Shown here piece by piece: positions 1 through 9,123 of a stretch of DNA of 64,000 nt (position 1 is the first letter of the stretch; the number at the start of each line of letters is the position of its first letter). The stretch comes from Mycobacterium sp. GA-2829 (GTDB lineage Bacteria; Actinomycetota; Actinomycetes; Mycobacteriales; Mycobacteriaceae), in assembly GCF_001499965.1 (NCBI RefSeq), contig NZ_LQIT01000010.1, positions 61,875-125,874 on the forward strand. The letters are read 5' to 3'. Below the pieces are notes generated by a model. The model did no database searches. It was not told the DNA's origin and was given only the letters and a program-made list of their open reading frames with translations. The translations under genes and the position numbers were made by a program.

Positions 1-651
1 CAACGCCAGGTGCCTGAACGGCTGCTCCACTCCGGAGAAGTCCCACGCATTGCTGATGTCGGTGAGGAATGGCCCGGCCATCAGCGTGTTGACCCGCACC
101 GTCGGGCCGTACGCCTTCGCCAGCCCCTCGGTCATGACGTTGAGGCCTGCCTTCGCCGCGGCGTACGGCAGCATCGTCGGGTCCGGCCGCAGCGATCCGC
201 TCGAGCTGACGTTGATGATCGACCCGCCGCCGTCGGCCACCATCCGCTCACCGATCAGCGCCGCCAACCGGAACGGCCCCTTGACGTTGAGGTTGAACAC
301 CGCGTCGAACAGCTTCTCCGACACCGACGTCAGCGATTCGTACAGCGGTGACATCCCGGCGTTGTTCACCAGCACGTCGATCTTGCCGAACCGGTCGTAG
401 ACCGCCGAGACCAGGCCGTCGAGCTGATCCCAGCGCCCGACGTGCACGCCGTACGGCATTGCCGTCCGGCCCGTCTCCTCGGTGATCTCCGCGGCGGTGG
501 CCTCGCACGTCTCCAGTGACCGGCTCGCGATCACCACGTCGGCACCGCTGCGCGCCGCGGCGAACGCGATCTCCCGCCCCAGGCCGCGGCTACCGCCGGT
601 CACCAGCACCACACGGTCACGGAGGTCGAACAGATCGTCGGCGTATCCCAT
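1..651 (-). CDS. SDR family oxidoreductase, C-terminus cut by window edge
   Basis: NAD(P)-dependent short-chain dehydrogenase; the substrate is unknown. The 217 visible codons contain the Rossmann glycine motif (TGGSRGLG, near residue 20), the NNAG motif after strand 4, and the active-site Ser followed by YAAAK (Tyr-x3-Lys). About the last 40 residues lie outside the window. The ATG at 651 overlaps the possible ATG at 650 of the divergent phosphatase gene, so the two genes are back to back with essentially no spacer. The fold is certain; the reaction is not. Confidence 0.85.
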   Translation of the reverse strand, partial: MGYADDLFDLRDRVVLVTGGSRGLGREIAFAAARSGADVVIASRSLETCEATAAEITEETGRTAMPYGVHVGRWDQLDGLVSAVYDRFGKIDVLVNNAGMSPLYESLTSVSEKLFDAVFNLNVKGPFRLAALIGERMVADGGGSIINVSSSGSLRPDPTMLPYAAAKAGLNVMTEGLAKAYGPTVRVNTLMAGPFLTDISNAWDFSGVEQPFRHLAL

Positions 652-670
652 GGCCCCATATGGTGGCACG

Positions 671-1282
671 GTGCAATTGCTTTTGGTCAGACACGCGCTG
701 CCACTGCGCAGCGAACCCGGACAAGGCTCCGACCCCGACCTGTCCGAAGAGGGCATCGAGCAGGCCGAGCGGCTGCCCGACGCGCTCACGCGGTTCCCGA
801 TCTCCCGTCTGGTCAGCAGCCCCCAACGCCGCGCCATCCAGACCGCGCAACCCGTCGCCGACACCCTCGGTCTGCCGGTCGAGGTCGACGAACGCTTCGC
901 CGAGTACGACCGCGACCTGCCGCACTACATCCCGATCGAGCAGATCGCCAAGGAGAACCCGCAGGAGCTCGAACGGCTGATGAGCGGCAGGCTGCCCAGC
1001 GGCGTCGACGAGGACGCGTTCACCGCGCGCATCTTCGCCGCCGTCGACGACGTGGTCGCCACCGCCGAGCGCGAGGAGACCGTCGCGGTGTTCAGCCACG
1101 GCGGGGTGATCAACGCGCTGCTGCACCGCGTGCTGCGCACCGAGCGGTTGTTGTCGTTCAACGTCGACTACGCCTCGGTGACCCGGCTGCTGTGGTCGAC
1201 GCGGGCCAACCAACTGGCTGTCGCATCGGTCAACGGCACCGAGCACGTATGGGATCTGCTGCCCCGAAACCTGCGGTGGTAG
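671..1282 (+). CDS. Histidine phosphatase family protein
   Basis: Phosphoglycerate-mutase-like phosphatase of 203 residues. The catalytic RHA motif (LLLVRHALP) begins within the first residues, and the second catalytic His lies in FSHGGV near residue 140. The substrate cannot be told from sequence. I chose GTG 671 because the family normally begins directly with the first strand leading to RH. An in-frame ATG at 650 would add seven residues and overlap the divergent SDR start. The kinase gene follows after only 10 bp, so the two are probably co-transcribed. Confidence 0.88.
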   Translation: MQLLLVRHALPLRSEPGQGSDPDLSEEGIEQAERLPDALTRFPISRLVSSPQRRAIQTAQPVADTLGLPVEVDERFAEYDRDLPHYIPIEQIAKENPQELERLMSGRLPSGVDEDAFTARIFAAVDDVVATAEREETVAVFSHGGVINALLHRVLRTERLLSFNVDYASVTRLLWSTRANQLAVASVNGTEHVWDLLPRNLRW

Positions 1283-1292
1283 ACATTTCGCC

Positions 1293-2309
1293 ATGACGTC
1301 TTCCACCCTCGACGGCCTCGACCTCGGCGCACTCGACCGCCACCTGCGTGCCGAAGGCATCGACCGCACGGGCGACCTGCGGGCCGAACTGATCGCGGGT
1401 GGCCGTTCGAACCTGACGTTCCTGGTGTTCGACGACGCGTCCAAGTGGGTGCTGCGCCGCCCGCCGCTGCACGGGCTCACCCCGTCGGCGCACGACATGG
1501 CGCGGGAGTACCGGGTGGTGGCCGCGCTCGCGGACACCGCGGTGCCGGTGGCCCGCGCGGTCACGATGCGCAACGACGAGTCCGTGCTCGGCGCCCCGTT
1601 CCAGATGGTCGAACACGTCGAGGGCCGGGTCATCCGGCGCGCCGACGAACTCGAGGCGCTCGGCGACAAGGCCACGCTCGACGCCTGCGTCGACGAATTG
1701 ATCCGCGTGCTGGCCGAACTGCACGCCGTGGACCCCGCGGCGGTCGGACTCGGCGACTTCGGCAAGCCCAACGGCTACCTGGAACGGCAGGTCCGGCGGT
1801 GGGGGTCGCAGTGGCAGCACGTCCGCCTCGACGACGATCCGCGCGACGCCGACGTCCTCAGACTGCATGCCGCGCTGGGTGAGAAGGTGCCCGCTGAGAG
1901 CCGCGCGTCGATCGTGCACGGCGACTACCGCATCGACAACACGATCCTCGACGCGACCGACGCCACCACGGTGCGGGCGGTGCTGGACTGGGAGATGTCG
2001 ACGCTGGGCGATCCGCTCAGCGATACGGCGCTGATGTGCGTGTACCGCAACCCGATGTTCAACTACGTGCACAGCGATGCGGCGTGGACCTCGGAGCTGC
2101 TGCCGACCGGCGACGAGATGGCGCAGCGCTACGCGACGGTGTCGGGTCAGGAGCTCGACCACTGGGATTTCTACATGGGACTGGCGTACTTCAAGCTGGC
2201 GATCATCGCCGCGGGTATCGCGTTCCGTGCCCGTATGGGTGGCACCGAGGACATCGTCGGCGAGGCCGTCGCCCCGCTGATCGCGGCAGGACTGGAAGCC
2301 CTGGACTAA
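1293..2309 (+). CDS. Phosphotransferase family protein (APH/ACAD10-N type)
   Basis: Aminoglycoside-phosphotransferase-fold kinase of 338 residues, homologous to the N-terminal half of ACAD10-type proteins. The M. tuberculosis neighbour at this position (Rv3761c) is catalogued as fadE36 despite having this kinase fold. The catalytic loop HGDYRIDN and the metal-binding DWE (LDWEMST) lie near residues 210-235. The family is linked to phosphorylation of hydroxy-acyl-CoA-like substrates, but no specific substrate can be read here. It ends 7 bp before the convergent LapA-like gene. Confidence 0.85.
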   Translation: MTSSTLDGLDLGALDRHLRAEGIDRTGDLRAELIAGGRSNLTFLVFDDASKWVLRRPPLHGLTPSAHDMAREYRVVAALADTAVPVARAVTMRNDESVLGAPFQMVEHVEGRVIRRADELEALGDKATLDACVDELIRVLAELHAVDPAAVGLGDFGKPNGYLERQVRRWGSQWQHVRLDDDPRDADVLRLHAALGEKVPAESRASIVHGDYRIDNTILDATDATTVRAVLDWEMSTLGDPLSDTALMCVYRNPMFNYVHSDAAWTSELLPTGDEMAQRYATVSGQELDHWDFYMGLAYFKLAIIAAGIAFRARMGGTEDIVGEAVAPLIAAGLEALD

Positions 2310-2316
2310 CGAACGC

Positions 2317-2700
2317 CTAACGCATCGCGGCTTTGTAGTTCTTCTTCGCCGCCCGCCGCAGCTGGAACAGCCGCGCCGCACCGGCCAGCGACGCGATCAG
2401 ACCGCCGCACACCGCGGCCAGCAGGATCGCCACGCCCACCGGGAGGCTCCAATGCCAGCCGAGGAACGCCAGTTCCACCGACTCGGTGTTCTGCGCGATG
2501 AAGATCAGCAGCACGATCAGGATCAGCAGCCCGACGATCACCGACGTCCACACCGCGGCCGCACGGGTGAAGTGGACTTTCTTGACCTCCGGCGGGGTAC
2601 GCTCCGCGACCTCGAATTCTCCGGGGACCGGAGGGCCCGGATTCGGGGCGTCGTAGGGCTCCGGCTGACCCGGCGCGCGCCCGTACGGATCGGTGCTCAT
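2317..2700 (-). CDS. LapA-domain membrane protein
   Basis: Small integral membrane protein of 127 residues. The proline-rich cytoplasmic N-terminus (about 45 residues) is followed by two hydrophobic helices (about 47-70 and 84-106) and a basic tail (RRAAKK). The IAQNTESVELAFLGW segment between the helices is the hallmark of LapA/DUF1049 proteins. It matches Rv3760 by position next to the osmoprotectant importer. Its role in mycobacteria is unclear; E. coli LapA acts in lipopolysaccharide regulation, which cannot apply directly here. Confidence 0.85.
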   Translation of the reverse strand: MSTDPYGRAPGQPEPYDAPNPGPPVPGEFEVAERTPPEVKKVHFTRAAAVWTSVIVGLLILIVLLIFIAQNTESVELAFLGWHWSLPVGVAILLAAVCGGLIASLAGAARLFQLRRAAKKNYKAAMR

Positions 2701-2830
2701 AGCTCATCATTGCCCGTTCCGCCCGTTCGCGAAACCATTTGCCGACAACACCCGCGGTGAGGCAAAGGACGGCGCGTCCGGCGACATGCCGCTAGTCTCC
2801 GCAAGAGCCACCTGCCGAGAGGACATCCCC

Positions 2831-3787
2831 ATGGCGAGCATGCTCGGACGCAGTCGCGGTGTCACCCGATGGGTGGCCCTGCTGGTCTCGGCCACGCTGG
2901 CGTTGACCGCATGCGGCAGTTCCAACCCCCTCGGCGGCGGTGAGATCTCCGGGGACCTCAAGACGATCAAGGTCGGGTCGGCGGATTTCACCGAATCCAA
3001 GATCATCGCTGAGATCTACGCACAAGCGTTGGAGGCCAACGGGTTCGACGTCGGCAGGCAGTTCGGTATCGGCAGCCGCGAGACGTACATCCCAGCGGTA
3101 CAGGATCATTCGATCGACCTCATCCCCGAGTACACCGGGAACCTCTTGCAGTACTTCGACAAAGAGACCGAGGTGACCACCCCCGACGCGGTGGTGCTCG
3201 GCCTGTTGCGGGCGCTGCCCGGCGACCTGTCGATCCTGTATCCCTCCCCGGCCGAGGACAAGGACACCGTCGCGGTGTCGGCCGAGACCGCGCAGCGGTG
3301 GAATCTCAAGACCATCGCCGACCTCGCCGCGCATTCCCCGGAGGTGAAGTTCGGCGGGCCGTCGGAATTCCTCAACCGCACCGAGGGATTGCCCGGGTTG
3401 AAGGCCAAGTACGGCCTCGACATCGCGCCGTCGAACTTCGTCGCGATCAGCGACGGCGGCGGGCCGGCGACGGTACGCGCCCTCACCGACGGCACCGTCA
3501 CCGCGGCCAACATCTTCAGCACCTCACCGGCCATCGAAGAGAGCAACCTGGTGGTGCTCGAGGATCCGAAGAACAACTTCCTGGCCGCCAACGTCGTTCC
3601 CCTGGTGGCGTCGCAGAAGAAGTCCGACGAACTCAAATCGGTCCTCGACGCGGTGAGCGCCAAGCTGACCACCGAGGGACTCATCGAACTCAACGCCGCC
3701 GTCGAGGGCAACCGCGGGGTGGATCCGGACGAAGCCGCACAGAAATGGGTGGCCGACAACGGCTTTGACCAACCGCTGGGGAAGTAG
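2831..3787 (+). CDS. proX: Osmoprotectant ABC transporter substrate-binding lipoprotein
   Basis: Periplasmic-type glycine betaine/choline/proline-betaine binding protein of the OpuAC family, 318 residues. The signal peptide ends in the lipobox LTAC, with Cys28 the expected lipidation site. Family features include the start of the mature domain (KVGSADFTESKI), the TYIPAVQDHSIDLIPEYTG ligand-pocket segment and DGGGPATVRAL. ATG 2831 is preceded by a GAGAGGA ribosome site. It is the first gene of a four-gene importer operon, with proV only 4 bp downstream. Confidence 0.93.
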   Translation: MASMLGRSRGVTRWVALLVSATLALTACGSSNPLGGGEISGDLKTIKVGSADFTESKIIAEIYAQALEANGFDVGRQFGIGSRETYIPAVQDHSIDLIPEYTGNLLQYFDKETEVTTPDAVVLGLLRALPGDLSILYPSPAEDKDTVAVSAETAQRWNLKTIADLAAHSPEVKFGGPSEFLNRTEGLPGLKAKYGLDIAPSNFVAISDGGGPATVRALTDGTVTAANIFSTSPAIEESNLVVLEDPKNNFLAANVVPLVASQKKSDELKSVLDAVSAKLTTEGLIELNAAVEGNRGVDPDEAAQKWVADNGFDQPLGK

Positions 3788-3791
3788 GCGC

Positions 3792-4892
3792 ATGATCACC
3801 TTCACCGACGTCACCAAGCGGTACCCGGACGGCACCGTCGCGGTCGACGACCTCAGCCTCGAGGTGCCCGAGGGCACGTTGACGGTGTTCGTCGGGCCGT
3901 CGGGCTGCGGTAAGACCACCTCGATGCGGATGATCAACCGGATGATCGAGCCCACCTCGGGCACGCTCACCGTGGGCGGCGACGACGTCACCAAGGTCGA
4001 CGCCGTCAAACTCCGGTTGGGCATCGGATACGTCATCCAGAGCGCCGGGCTGATGCCGCACCTGCGGGTGGTCGACAACGTCGCGACCGTGCCGGTGCTG
4101 CGCGGGGAGTCCCGGCGCAGCGCCCGCAAGGCCGCGCTGGCGGTGATGGAACGCGTCGGCCTCGACCCCGAACTGGGCGACCGATATCCCGCGCAACTGT
4201 CCGGCGGTCAGCAGCAGCGCGTCGGGGTGGCCCGCGCGCTGGCCGCCGATCCGCCGATCCTGTTGATGGACGAACCGTTCAGCGCCGTCGACCCCGTGGT
4301 GCGCGAGGAACTGCAGACCGAGATCGTGCGGCTGCAGAACGACCTGCGCAAGACCATCGTGTTCGTCACCCACGACATCGACGAGGCCATCAAGCTGGGG
4401 GACCGGGTCGCTGTGTTCGGCCGCGGCGGGGTGCTGCTGCAGTACGACGCCCCGGCGCGGCTGCTGTCCAACCCGGCCAACGATGCGGTCGCAGGGTTCG
4501 TCGGCGCCGACCGCGGCTACCGCGGGCTGCAGTTCCGGCGTGCGGCCGGCCTGCCCCTGCACGACATCCGCCACGTCCGCGAAACCGAGATCGACGCACT
4601 GCAACTCGGCGCCGGGGACTGGGTGCTGGTGACCCGGCCGGACGGCACCCCGTACGCGTGGATCAACGCCGACGGCGTCGCACTGCACCGCACCGGCGCA
4701 TCGCTGTACGACAGCACGATCGCCGGCGGGTCGCTGTTCCGCCCGGACGGCACGCTGCGCCTCGCCTTGGACGCCGCGCTGTCCTCGCCGGCCGGGTTGG
4801 GCGTCGCCGTCGACGAGGACGGTCAGGTGATCGGCGGGGTCCGCGCCGACGACGTGCTCGCCGCACTCGACCGGCAGCGGCAGGAGGTCTGA
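3792..4892 (+). CDS. proV: Osmoprotectant ABC transporter ATPase
   Basis: Cytoplasmic ATPase of the glycine betaine/osmoprotectant importer, 366 residues. Walker A (GPSGCGKT) is at 35-42, the ABC signature (LSGGQ) at 136-140 and Walker B (ILLMDEP) at 156-162, followed by the switch His (VTHD). The region after about residue 240 is the usual CBS-like regulatory tail that senses ionic strength in this family. It is separated from proX by 4 bp and followed by proW after an AGGAGG ribosome site, so it is the middle of a single operon. Confidence 0.94.
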   Translation: MITFTDVTKRYPDGTVAVDDLSLEVPEGTLTVFVGPSGCGKTTSMRMINRMIEPTSGTLTVGGDDVTKVDAVKLRLGIGYVIQSAGLMPHLRVVDNVATVPVLRGESRRSARKAALAVMERVGLDPELGDRYPAQLSGGQQQRVGVARALAADPPILLMDEPFSAVDPVVREELQTEIVRLQNDLRKTIVFVTHDIDEAIKLGDRVAVFGRGGVLLQYDAPARLLSNPANDAVAGFVGADRGYRGLQFRRAAGLPLHDIRHVRETEIDALQLGAGDWVLVTRPDGTPYAWINADGVALHRTGASLYDSTIAGGSLFRPDGTLRLALDAALSSPAGLGVAVDEDGQVIGGVRADDVLAALDRQRQEV

Positions 4893-4896
4893 GCCG

Positions 4897-5559
4897 GTGC
4901 GGTACCTGCTGGCCCACCTCGACGACCTGTGGGCGCTCACGGTCATCCACCTGCGGCTGTCGCTGATCCCGATCGTGCTCGGCCTGCTGATCGCGGTGCC
5001 GCTCGGCGCGCTCGTCCAGCGCACCACCACCGTGCGACGGCTCACGACCGTCACCGCCAGCATCATCTTCACCATCCCGTCGCTGGCGCTGTTCGTGGTG
5101 CTCCCGCTGATCATCCCGACGCGCATCCTCGACGAGGCCAACGTGATCGTCGCCCTCACGCTCTACACCGTCGCCCTGCTGGTGCGCGCAGTGCCCGAGG
5201 CGTTGGACGCGGTGTCGCCGGCGGTGCTCGACGCGGCGACCGCCGTCGGCTACCGGCCGCTCACCCGCATGCTGAAAGTCGAACTGCCACTGGCGATTCC
5301 GGTTCTCATCGCGAGCTTGCGCGTGGTCGCGGTCACCAACATCTCGATGGTGTCGGTGGGTTCGGTGATCGGTGTCGGCGGGTTGGGCACCTGGTTCACC
5401 GAGGGCTACCAGGCCAACAAGAGCGATCAGATCGTCGCGGGCATCGTCGCGATCTTCGTGCTGGCGGTCGTGATCGACACGCTGATCATGCTGATCGGCA
5501 AGGCCCTCACACCCTGGACGCGGGCGCAGAAGACGACCAAGGTGGGGGCGCCGGCATGA
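4897..5559 (+). CDS. proW: Osmoprotectant ABC transporter permease
   Basis: First membrane subunit of the importer, 220 residues, with five to six hydrophobic helices. The EAA coupling loop lies around LDAATAVGYRPLTRMLKVELPLA. The GTG start at 4897 sits 9 bp after an AGGAGG at 4882-4887, inside the end of proV. Its stop overlaps the proZ ATG (ATGA), which indicates translational coupling and equal stoichiometry of the two permeases. Confidence 0.92.
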   Translation: MRYLLAHLDDLWALTVIHLRLSLIPIVLGLLIAVPLGALVQRTTTVRRLTTVTASIIFTIPSLALFVVLPLIIPTRILDEANVIVALTLYTVALLVRAVPEALDAVSPAVLDAATAVGYRPLTRMLKVELPLAIPVLIASLRVVAVTNISMVSVGSVIGVGGLGTWFTEGYQANKSDQIVAGIVAIFVLAVVIDTLIMLIGKALTPWTRAQKTTKVGAPA

Positions 5560-6338
5560 ACTTCCTGTCCGAGGCGCTGTCGTTCATCTTCACCGCCGCG
5601 AACTGGGCCGGGCCCGCTGGGCTGGGCGCCCGCATCGTCGAGCACCTCGAGTACACCGCGATCGCGGTCGTCTTCTCGGCGCTGATCGCCGTCCCGCTCG
5701 GCATGATCATCGGGCACACCGGCAAGGGCACCTTCCTCGTGGTGACCGGGGTGAACGCGCTGCGCGCGCTGCCCACCCTCGGTGTGCTGCTGCTCGGCGT
5801 GCTGCTGTGGGGTCTCGGCCTGATCGGTCCGACCGTCGCGCTGATGCTGCTCGGTATCCCACCGCTGCTGGCGGGCACCTACGCGGGAATCGCCAACGTG
5901 GACCCGGCCGTCGTCGACGCCGCCAGGTCGATGGGGATGACCGAGCGGCGGGTGCTGCTGCGGGTGGAGACGCCGATCGCGCTGCCGTTGATCCTCGGCG
6001 GCCTGCGCACCGCGACCCTGCAGATCGTGGCCACCGCGACGGTCGCGGCGTACGCCAGCCTCGGCGGTCTGGGCCGCTACCTGATCGACGGCATCAAGGT
6101 GCGCGAGTTCTACCTCGCCCTCGTGGGGGCGCTGATGGTGACCGCGCTCGCGCTGATCCTCGACGGGCTCCTCGCCTTCGCGGTCTGGGCGTCGGTGCCG
6201 GGCACGGGCCGGCTGCGCCGCGCGGGCCGGATGCCGCAGCCATTCCTGAGCGACGAAGTGGCGCTCGAGTCACGATCTCGCCAGAGTTCGATGGCGGGGT
6301 ACGAACCGGCGCGCGCGTCGCATACGGTAGAAGGGTGA
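5556..6338 (+). CDS. proZ: Osmoprotectant ABC transporter permease, second subunit
   Basis: Second permease of the importer, 260 residues, with several transmembrane helices and an EAA-type loop (VDAARSMGMTERRVLLRVE). It starts by ATGA overlap with proW. The last 40 residues are hydrophilic and extend beyond the final helix. The stop overlaps the GTG of the glycolipid-binding gene, so this four-gene block continues into a fifth gene with no gap. Confidence 0.92.
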   Translation: MNFLSEALSFIFTAANWAGPAGLGARIVEHLEYTAIAVVFSALIAVPLGMIIGHTGKGTFLVVTGVNALRALPTLGVLLLGVLLWGLGLIGPTVALMLLGIPPLLAGTYAGIANVDPAVVDAARSMGMTERRVLLRVETPIALPLILGGLRTATLQIVATATVAAYASLGGLGRYLIDGIKVREFYLALVGALMVTALALILDGLLAFAVWASVPGTGRLRRAGRMPQPFLSDEVALESRSRQSSMAGYEPARASHTVEG

Positions 6339-6937
6339 GTGAAGCCGACCGCTCTGAAGTGAAGAACACCTGGCCCGCGGTCCTGACATGGCGGGCCCAC
6401 GATGCCCCTCGGATGGAATCGGTCCGGGTGCAGCTTTCGGGCAAACGGATCAAGGCCTACGGCCGGATCGTCGGCGGCGCGTGCGATGCGCATCCGGCGT
6501 TCTCCGCCTCCTACGACCTCGTCACCGACGAGAACGGTGCGACGAAGCGCCTCGCGATGACCGTCACCCTCGCCGAACGTGAGCGGCAGATCTCGTTCGC
6601 CCGCGACGAAGAGAACATGTGGCTGGTCCGCGATCAGCAGAACCAGCTCAAACGGGCCACGTTCGACGGCGCCCTCGACGTCGACGTCGTGCTCAGCCCG
6701 TTCTTCAACACGCTGCCGATCCGGCGTACCGGCCTGCACGAGCACAGTGACTCGATCTCCGTGCCCGTGGTGTACGTGCGGCTGCCGGAGTTCTCGGTGG
6801 AGCAGGCGACGATCAGCTACGCCGGCGGACCCGGCTCGGACGGGATCAAGCTGCACTCACCGGTCGCCGACACCACGATCACCGTCGACGCCGACGGGTT
6901 CATCATCGACTACCCCGGCTTGGCAGCGCGGATCTGA
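6335..6937 (+). CDS. Putative glycolipid-binding domain protein
   Basis: Protein of 200 residues belonging to the putative glycolipid-binding family (DUF1089), matching Rv3755c by position. The protein is soluble with no signal peptide. It is rich in beta strands, with the family's opening (W-x-A-x3-ESVRV-like segment near residue 25) and a late YxG(L) ending. GTG 6335 overlaps the proZ stop, which fixes the start. Translational coupling to an osmoprotectant importer is constant in mycobacteria, but the functional link is unknown. The 3' end overlaps tyrA by 35 bp, tail to tail. Confidence 0.82.
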   Translation: MSEADRSEVKNTWPAVLTWRAHDAPRMESVRVQLSGKRIKAYGRIVGGACDAHPAFSASYDLVTDENGATKRLAMTVTLAERERQISFARDEENMWLVRDQQNQLKRATFDGALDVDVVLSPFFNTLPIRRTGLHEHSDSISVPVVYVRLPEFSVEQATISYAGGPGSDGIKLHSPVADTTITVDADGFIIDYPGLAARI

Positions 6938-7859
6938 TCACCCCGCCGGCGCGGCCTGCCGCGGCGAGTTCGTCGCGCCAGCTGTCCCCGCCGATGACCG
7001 TCGTGATGATCTCCGGACGGCTGAAACTCTCGTAGCGCATGCGCGCGGCGTGGCCGGACTCGACCAGATCGGCCACCGACGCGTGATGGGCCAGTGCGCC
7101 GCGGGCGGCGATGAGCAGCCTCAGGCAGTGGTCCAGCATCGGCAGCAGTTGATCGGCGTTCGCCTCGCACATCGCCCGCACCAGGTCGGGCGCGGTGCCC
7201 GCCACCCGAGTGCCGTCGCGGAACGATCCGGCGGCCAGCGCAAACGCCAGCGGGACCTCACCCGCGGTGGCGGCGAGTGCCTCGGCGAGCAGATGCGGCA
7301 GGTGCGAGATGCTCGCCGCGGCGGCGTCGTGTTCGTCCGAGCGGGCGGGCACCACCACCGCGTGACAGTCCAGCGCGAGCGTCATCACGTGTTCCCACAC
7401 CTCGGGGTCGACGTGGTCGTCGACGCTGATCACCCACGCGGCGCCGACGAACAGCCCGGCGTCCCCGGCCGCCCAGCCCGAGTACGCGGTGCCCGCCATC
7501 GGATGGCCGCCGACGAACCGCTCCAGCAGCCCGGCCTCCCGGACCTGTTCCAGCACAGCGCCTTTGACGCTGGTGACGTCGGTGAGCGGGCAGTGCGGCG
7601 CGGCCGCCTTGATGTGGTCGAGCATCAGCCGCAGGGCGGGTACCGGTACGGCGAGCACGATCAGCGCGGACGTCTCGGCCGCGCGGGCGAGTACCTCGTC
7701 GAGATGCTCGCTGGCGTCGAACCCATCTTGGCGTGCGCCCTGGACTCCCTCGAGTGACCGGTTGTAGCCGAACACCTCCCGCCCGGCGGCGGCGGCCGCG
7801 CGCATGATCGACCCGCCGATCAGGCCGAGGCCCAGCACACACACCGGTGGTTTCGTCAC
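6903..7859 (-). CDS. tyrA: Prephenate dehydrogenase
   Basis: Oxidative decarboxylation of prephenate to 4-hydroxyphenylpyruvate in tyrosine synthesis; cytoplasmic, 318 residues. The N-terminal dinucleotide fold has GLGLIGGS at 9-16, then DVTSVKG and the conserved GGHPMAG substrate-binding motif near residue 117. The C-terminal half is the helical dimerisation domain. There is no obvious ACT domain. The start is GTG 7859. The neighbour on the left converges and overlaps, and the right neighbour (TadA-associated gene) diverges, matching Rv3754. Confidence 0.92.
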   Translation of the reverse strand: MTKPPVCVLGLGLIGGSIMRAAAAAGREVFGYNRSLEGVQGARQDGFDASEHLDEVLARAAETSALIVLAVPVPALRLMLDHIKAAAPHCPLTDVTSVKGAVLEQVREAGLLERFVGGHPMAGTAYSGWAAGDAGLFVGAAWVISVDDHVDPEVWEHVMTLALDCHAVVVPARSDEHDAAAASISHLPHLLAEALAATAGEVPLAFALAAGSFRDGTRVAGTAPDLVRAMCEANADQLLPMLDHCLRLLIAARGALAHHASVADLVESGHAARMRYESFSRPEIITTVIGGDSWRDELAAAGRAGGVIRSALPSRGSR

Positions 7860-7940
7860 CGTTCAAGGTTGGCACACGGCCAGTTCTGCCCTGTCGCATG
7901 CCTGGTCAAAGGCGCTGGTGGGCGACTACCGTACTGCCTC

Positions 7941-8450
7941 ATGGGAGCACAGAGTGCGCCGGCGCAGGACACGCCCGACGGGTTCGGCGTGGCGGTCGTC
8001 CGTGAGGACGGCAAGTGGCGCTGCGCGCCCATGCGGCGGGCGGCGCTCAACAGCCTCACGGTCGCTGAGAAGGAGCTGTGCGAGATACGCAGCGCCGGAG
8101 CGGTGTTCGGGCTGCTCGACATCGACGACGAGTTCTTCGTGATCGTGCGGCCCGCCCCGTCGGGCACCCGGCTGCTGCTGTCGGACGCGACCGCCGCGCT
8201 GGATTACGACATCGCCGCCGAGGTCCTCGAACAGCTCGACGCCGACATCGAACCCGACGACCTCGACGACGTCGACCCGTTCGAGGAGGGTGACCTGGGG
8301 CTGCTGTCCGACATGGGACTGCCCGAGGCGGTGCTCAGCGTCATCCTCGACGAGACCGATCTCTACGCCGACGAGCAGTTGGGCCGCATCGCCCGCGAGA
8401 TGGGCTTCGCCGACGAGTTGTCGGCGGTGCTCGACAAACTCAATCGGTGA
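7941..8450 (+). CDS. tRNA adenosine deaminase-associated protein
   Basis: Protein of 169 residues that always precedes tadA in mycobacteria and related genera (Rv3753c position). Residues 15-40 form a basic segment with VREDGKWRC. The middle is strongly acidic (DIEPDDLDDVDPFEEGD). No enzyme motif is visible. ATG 7941 was chosen over upstream in-frame starts because it gives the usual family length. Its stop overlaps the tadA GTG, so the two are translated together, which suggests a partner protein of the deaminase. Confidence 0.85.
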   Translation: MGAQSAPAQDTPDGFGVAVVREDGKWRCAPMRRAALNSLTVAEKELCEIRSAGAVFGLLDIDDEFFVIVRPAPSGTRLLLSDATAALDYDIAAEVLEQLDADIEPDDLDDVDPFEEGDLGLLSDMGLPEAVLSVILDETDLYADEQLGRIAREMGFADELSAVLDKLNR

Positions 8451-8899
8451 TCGCCGACGAGACGCTGATCCGCGCCGCGCTGGACGCCGCGACCCTCGCC
8501 GGGCCGCGGGACGTGCCGATCGGCGCGGTGGTGTTCGGCTCCGACGGCACCGAACTCGCCCGCGCCGCGAACGCCCGCGAGGCGCTGGGGGATCCGACCG
8601 CGCACGCCGAGGTGCTGGCGCTGCGCGCCGCGGCGACGGTGCTCGGTGACGGCTGGCGGCTGGAGGGTGCGACGCTGGCGGTGACGGTGGAGCCGTGCAC
8701 GATGTGCGCCGGTGCGCTGGTGTTGGCCCGGGTCGCGCGGGTGGTGTTCGGGGCGTGGGAGCCCAAGACCGGTGCGGTCGGATCGCTGTGGGACGTGGTG
8801 CGCGACCGGAGGCTCAACCACCGCCCGCAGGTCCGCGGCGGCGTACTCGCCGACGAATGCGCCCGCCCGCTGGAGAGGTTCTTCGGCGCCCAGCGGTGA
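8447..8899 (+). CDS. tadA: tRNA(Arg) adenosine-34 deaminase
   Basis: Deaminates adenosine 34 of tRNA-Arg(ACG) to inosine; cytoplasmic zinc enzyme of 150 residues. The active-site His-Ala-Glu (THAEV-like, AHAEVLAL) and the zinc cysteines in PCTMC are both present, in normal spacing. The start is GTG 8447, overlapping the upstream stop (GTGA). It is followed within 50 bp by a tRNA-Ser gene. It could be read as a generic cytidine deaminase, but the EPCTMCAGAL motif and position favour TadA. Confidence 0.9.
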   Translation: MIADETLIRAALDAATLAGPRDVPIGAVVFGSDGTELARAANAREALGDPTAHAEVLALRAAATVLGDGWRLEGATLAVTVEPCTMCAGALVLARVARVVFGAWEPKTGAVGSLWDVVRDRRLNHRPQVRGGVLADECARPLERFFGAQR

Positions 8900-8949
8900 C
8901 GCTGACTGGCGATTAGGGCGAGCGCGGCCGATTCGGTAAGCTGCCACAC

Positions 8950-9040
8950 GGTGGCGTGTCCGAGCGGCCTAAGGAGCACGCCTCGAAAGCGTGTGACGGG
9001 TAACCCCCGTCCGAGGGTTCAAATCCCTCCGCCACCGCCA
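8950..9040 (+). tRNA. tRNA-Ser (anticodon CGA)
   Basis: The cloverleaf can be drawn by hand. Acceptor GGTGGCG (8950-8956) pairs with CGCCACC (9030-9036). A five-base-pair anticodon stem CACGC/GCGTG encloses the loop CTCGAAA, giving anticodon CGA for UCG codons. There is a long variable arm as expected for serine. The T stem is GAGGG/CCCTC around TTCAAAT. G73 is followed by an encoded CCA. It lies downstream of tadA, as in M. tuberculosis. Confidence 0.96.
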
Positions 9041-9042
9041 AC

Positions 9043-9078
9043 ACCGCCCGCCTGCTTTTCGCAGGTAGGGCGGTTTTT
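9043..9078 (+). terminator. Rho-independent terminator after tRNA-Ser
   Basis: GC-rich hairpin with arms ACCGCCC-G-CCTGC (9043-9055) and GCAGG-TA-GGGCGGT (9061-9074), a TTTTC loop and a run of five T residues. It lies directly after the encoded CCA and would end tRNA transcription. Canonical terminators are rare in mycobacteria, so this strong example is notable. Confidence 0.85.
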
Positions 9079-9123
9079 GCTTTCCGGGACGGTATCGCTG
9101 CCGCGACGCTAGGCGCCGGACCT

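Noticed and set aside
3690..5159. Long antisense frame over proV/proW (489 codons)
   Set aside because: It covers well-supported importer genes and has low-complexity Arg/Asp/Gln content without motifs.
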